Source of the DNA: Membranipora membranacea
Lineage: Eukaryota > Bryozoa > Gymnolaemata > Cheilostomatida > Membraniporidae
Assembly: GCA_914767715.1 (NCBI GenBank)
Contig: OU612074.1
Coordinates: 10,636,062 to 10,700,061 of the forward strand
DNA: 64,000 nucleotides
Reading direction: 5' to 3'
The position numbers and the translations under genes were made by a program. Below, one piece after another: positions 60,872-64,000 of this stretch. Within the stretch, counting starts at the first letter, position 1; every line of letters begins with the position of its first letter. The notes under the pieces were generated by a model. It worked only from the letters and a program-made list of their open reading frames with translations, was not told the DNA's origin and searched no databases.

Positions 60872-63240
60872 ACGGTTTTGGCACTGGAGGTTGCAAGTTG
60901 ATTGATTGAAATTCTACTTGGAAAGTATGCATAGCCATGCTGATTCTGAAGACAAGAAATTAAATCAACAGAATATACCAGCATAAATCAATTCCATGAA
61001 AATCTGTCAACAAATTTCAAATAAATCCAATCAAGATATTTGTTTCATTTCAATTGGTTACCTTATTAAACCGTAATAGAAACCCTGAGATGATCAGCTA
61101 AATTTAAACACCAATAATGAATGTCTACAGTTATTGCTACAATGGTCCTTCCTCCATTATCAACATGCAGGGAAACCAGGAAAAGCCATAGTAAAATTAA
61201 TATGTTCGATACTTTCAAAGAATTCAGAATAAATCCAAGTATATTGACACAGTGTTTCAGGCCTTTGTTACTAGGTTGTTGGTGTCACAAAGTCACTCAT
61301 GGAGTTTAACACCTTCTGTGAATTGGAAACTAAATTGTAAATATTGATTGTCATAAATTGCTGAGCAATATTATCTAGCTTACTGATTATTCTAATAACA
61401 ACAAATGATAATGATGAATGCATCTCACTTGTTGAATGTGAAATTTTATGGAGGGAAATCATCATGATGTAGAGCTCCAGACCAATTTTATATTTACAAT
61501 TAATTTATATATTGCACCGCATTGTTTATAAATATTTTCACCATATGGCATCAAACTTTCTGATATATGGAGAAAAAAATAAAACCTATCCTATCCAATC
61601 TCATCTCATCCCGTCCCGCCCCATCCAATCCCATTCATGCCTTCACCAGCTTGAGGTGACAAACGTCTATTAGTTCATTAATGACAGCAGAGAATGGAAT
61701 GCCTAAAATCCATGTAACTACCAAACTTCGTTGCACTTGCAGAATCAAAATTGACCCATCAAGGAGCTGTCTTTTTAATTCCAGGGGTAAATATCTGGTG
61801 CCCAGCGTACAATATTGAATTATTCAAGCTATTTATATTTACAGCTATTCTTTTATCTTTCTATATAGGAGTACAACATAGCATCAGACTTTTCTGCAAA
61901 CAAAACCTCGGTACATATTTGAGGATTTCTGAATACTCTATCGATTTCTTTGTAATCATGGAATCATGATACATACACATGGTGTTGGGTGGATTTGATT
62001 TCCAGAAGAATTATCCACCAATATCACTAACAGTTTAGGCAAAATATGAGCTATAATGGTACAAATGGTAGATTGGATACAATCTAGCATAATACACCCA
62101 ATCGGTTCAGTTTGAACATTGAACTTCTCTGAGAAGTACAAGGCCACATTGACCAAAAAAAACAAGTAAATATAGCCAAGAAATGATTGAAAAGATCGAA
62201 ATTGCCCTGTTGATGTTGAGAAAACACTAGTCTGACAAGCCAATTTGCATTGTATATATTGACCTCCTTCAAAGCAGCTTCTGTTTTCCTTCTTATCAAT
62301 AATTGTATTCAGCAGAAAAACTAGACAATTAAATCGTTTTTTCACTTCTTGGTACTGGAACTTGGTATTTGTTTATTTTCATTTCTCTATCAAACCAAGG
62401 TTCGATAACATAGAAATTTTGTGCTCATTTTACTTAATATAAATGCTGCCGTTGTTAAAAATCTGAAAAAAAGTTTCCATAGCGTTTCTGGGTCCGGAAT
62501 ATTTCTGATCAGTATTTGATTCATAAAATATTAGCACGGCAAGATCATCAAAACTAATGCGACTAAACAGTGGATGAAGCTGGCTTCTAGAAATATATTC
62601 AGAATGTTTGGCACAGCTAGAAAAAATAACTTTGAGTGATTTTGAGTGTTTTTGAGTAATTTTGGATGACTTTGAGTGACTTTGAGTGACTTGGAGACAA
62701 AAACATAAAAACACATCATCATATTTTTGGGTGTATTTTGAAATCCTTGGTTGTAATATATAGTTTTAATACCATTCATAATTCTATTACCATTCATTTT
62801 GTTATGTGTTTTTTGCCCTTTATTTCATTTTTGGGGATTATCAATACAGTGAAGCTCCTAATAACGCTGCTAGAATAATTAATACATTGGTGCTTTAACT
62901 TTACAACATTATTGGTGTTTTATTATTGTAAAGGCTCTTTTCATTGGCCTTCCTTTAGTATTCATCTGCTTTCCTTTCCTTTCATTTGTGCTTTGGATGT
63001 GAAACCAATAAGTTTGCTAAGCCTCTATCTAGTAGAAGGTAACTGCATTCTTATAATGGATTATCAAATGTCTCGAGAGGATTAATAAGAATTCTGATAA
63101 GTGTATTTTATTGTGATAGTCAAATTGTGGCTTCCATTTCTTTTCTACATTACCACACAATCATATTGTATAACATATTTATCTCGATGATGATGTCTGA
63201 CCTATATGGACTAAGTTTGAACACAAAACCTCCAGTTTCA
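60872..63240. other. Region between convergent genes 10 and 11
   Basis: Near-exact copy of the stretch between genes 8 and 9, apart from a short loss around 61688 and microsatellite changes. Minus-strand frame at 62345-61956 (129 codons) noted under findings. Confidence 0.5.
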
Positions 63241-64000
63241 AACCAATTTTATAGATTCCCAGTTTCATGGAAAAATAATAGTCTAAATAATCACAAATAC
63301 TTCACAACATTTCATAATTTTATAATTTTAATATTTTAGTTATATTTTATTAATTATAAACCAATGAAAGTATAATAATAAATATAGTCATTCATAATCT
63401 TTGATTGTCAAGCAGTCATCAGTTGGCTATGGTCTCTGAATCTTCTGTTTGGGGTGTCTAAAAGTAGAAATAATACCATCGATCATGATTATATTATTCT
63501 ATCCAGTCAACTGGAGGGCGTTTGCTGATTTTTAATAGGCTTATCCTATTAGGCAGAAGAGAAAGTGATGGTTATAAAATTGACACAGGCAACCTGACAA
63601 CTCCATCAGACAATTAATCTCAATGTTGCAAATTTGGCATTGGTTTTGCAAATTGCATGAATTGGTGTGGGTGATTCATTAAAAGAATGATAAATTCATT
63701 GATACATTTTATGATATAACTTTACCTGCATATCCGGTTTACTGCCTTCCACTCGTCCCTCACGATATGGTCCTCCTCTACCATGCATTGATCGACATCT
63801 GCAGCCCCCGTGGCCTTCTCGAGATCTACCAAATTCACCATCTTCTCTAGGTCCAACACTTTCACCTCCAATTGGCCTATGTGATCTTGTACCATTGAAT
63901 CTTTGCCAATCTCCCACTGGTCGCATACCATCTCTGAATGGTTCAAGTCCCTCGCTAAGCTCGACATTACCATCTCTTTCTCCTTTTGGTCCTTGGGATC
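61647..64000. repeat. Segmental duplication unit 4 (partial)
   Basis: The left 2.35 kb of a fourth unit, cut by the window edge. It is most like unit 3. Confidence 0.85.
63419..64000 (-). CDS. Family gene 11, 3' part only (cut by window edge)
   Basis: Last exon 63457-63419 (TPQTEDSETIAN, TGA) and the 3' end of the main exon from 63726 to the window edge, with donor CAG/GTAAAG. The visible frame covers the end of module b (RDGMRPVGDWQRFNGTR), then GREDG-type linker and CRCRSMHGRGGPYREGRVEG. It follows the short minus-strand form of genes 5, 7 and 9, with small differences (RPIGGESVG). Open throughout what can be seen. The 5' exons and promoter lie outside. Confidence 0.85.

Larger units (their letters stand above)
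50730..61646. repeat. Segmental duplication unit 3 (genes 9 and 10)
   Basis: 10917 bp, colinear with unit 2. A 72-codon frame just inside it (50876-51094) is translated identically in unit 4 (61751-61969). This shows how recent the copying is rather than coding constraint. Confidence 0.88.

Noticed and set aside
3987-64000. Naming the genes as Transformer/185/333 members
   Set aside because: Architecture and composition are similar, but I see no shared leader or element sequence, and the six cysteines do not fit; without an alignment the name is not supported.

Overview
The window is AT-rich eukaryotic DNA dominated by one clustered, multi-exon gene family. I count eleven members: eight apparently intact, one with a late nonsense codon (gene 4), one clear pseudogene (gene 3) and one cut by the right edge (gene 11). 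Each normal member has four exons. They are a short noncoding exon just after a TATA-like box, a leader exon encoding a signal peptide (MNKLIAFLFLA... type) that ends in a phase-1 intron, one large exon of about 1 kb encoding nearly the whole mature protein, and a tiny last exon encoding 12 residues (TPQTEDSETIAN type). The predicted proteins are about 350-390 residues, secreted, strongly basic, and rich in Gly, Arg, Met and His. They carry 7-11 N-glycosylation sequons (mostly NGT) and six cysteines laid out as CxC, C, C, CxC. I recognise no named protein family.

Organism: split genes, tRNA-derived SINEs, a hAT-type MITE, a non-LTR retrotransposon remnant and base composition point to an invertebrate animal. 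Signal peptide exon plus single large exon, Gly/Arg/His-rich repeat mosaics, sequons and dense tandem clustering recall the sea-urchin Transformer (185/333) immune effector genes. An echinoderm or related deuterostome is therefore a reasonable guess. I see no clear sequence identity to that family, and the cysteines here set it apart. A role in immunity is inference only.

Layout: 1-1590 holds nothing recognised. 1594-2657 is a small separate gene on + with a TATA box, 5' UTR intron, leader exon and short second exon encoding 75 aa; it has the same architecture but not the same sequence. 3990-30770 holds genes 1-4, all on the minus strand, as a loose tandem series with diverged shared flanks; gene 3 has lost its promoter and leader. 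29509-64000 is a younger array of a 10.4-10.9 kb unit (three full copies and the start of a fourth), each unit carrying a divergent pair, minus gene then plus gene (5/6, 7/8, 9/10, then 11). Units 2 and 3 are nearly identical over long stretches.

Regulation: almost all intact members share the same promoter plan. A distal CRE-like TGACGT block lies furthest out. Then come two CCATGGTAAC (X-box-like) motifs about 25 bp apart, a TATA-like box, and a noncoding exon whose intron precedes the leader exon. This suggests a co-regulated multigene locus. Members differ mainly by copy number of two in-frame protein repeats (10 aa and 29 aa), an indel near the C terminus, and substitutions that gain or lose sequons.
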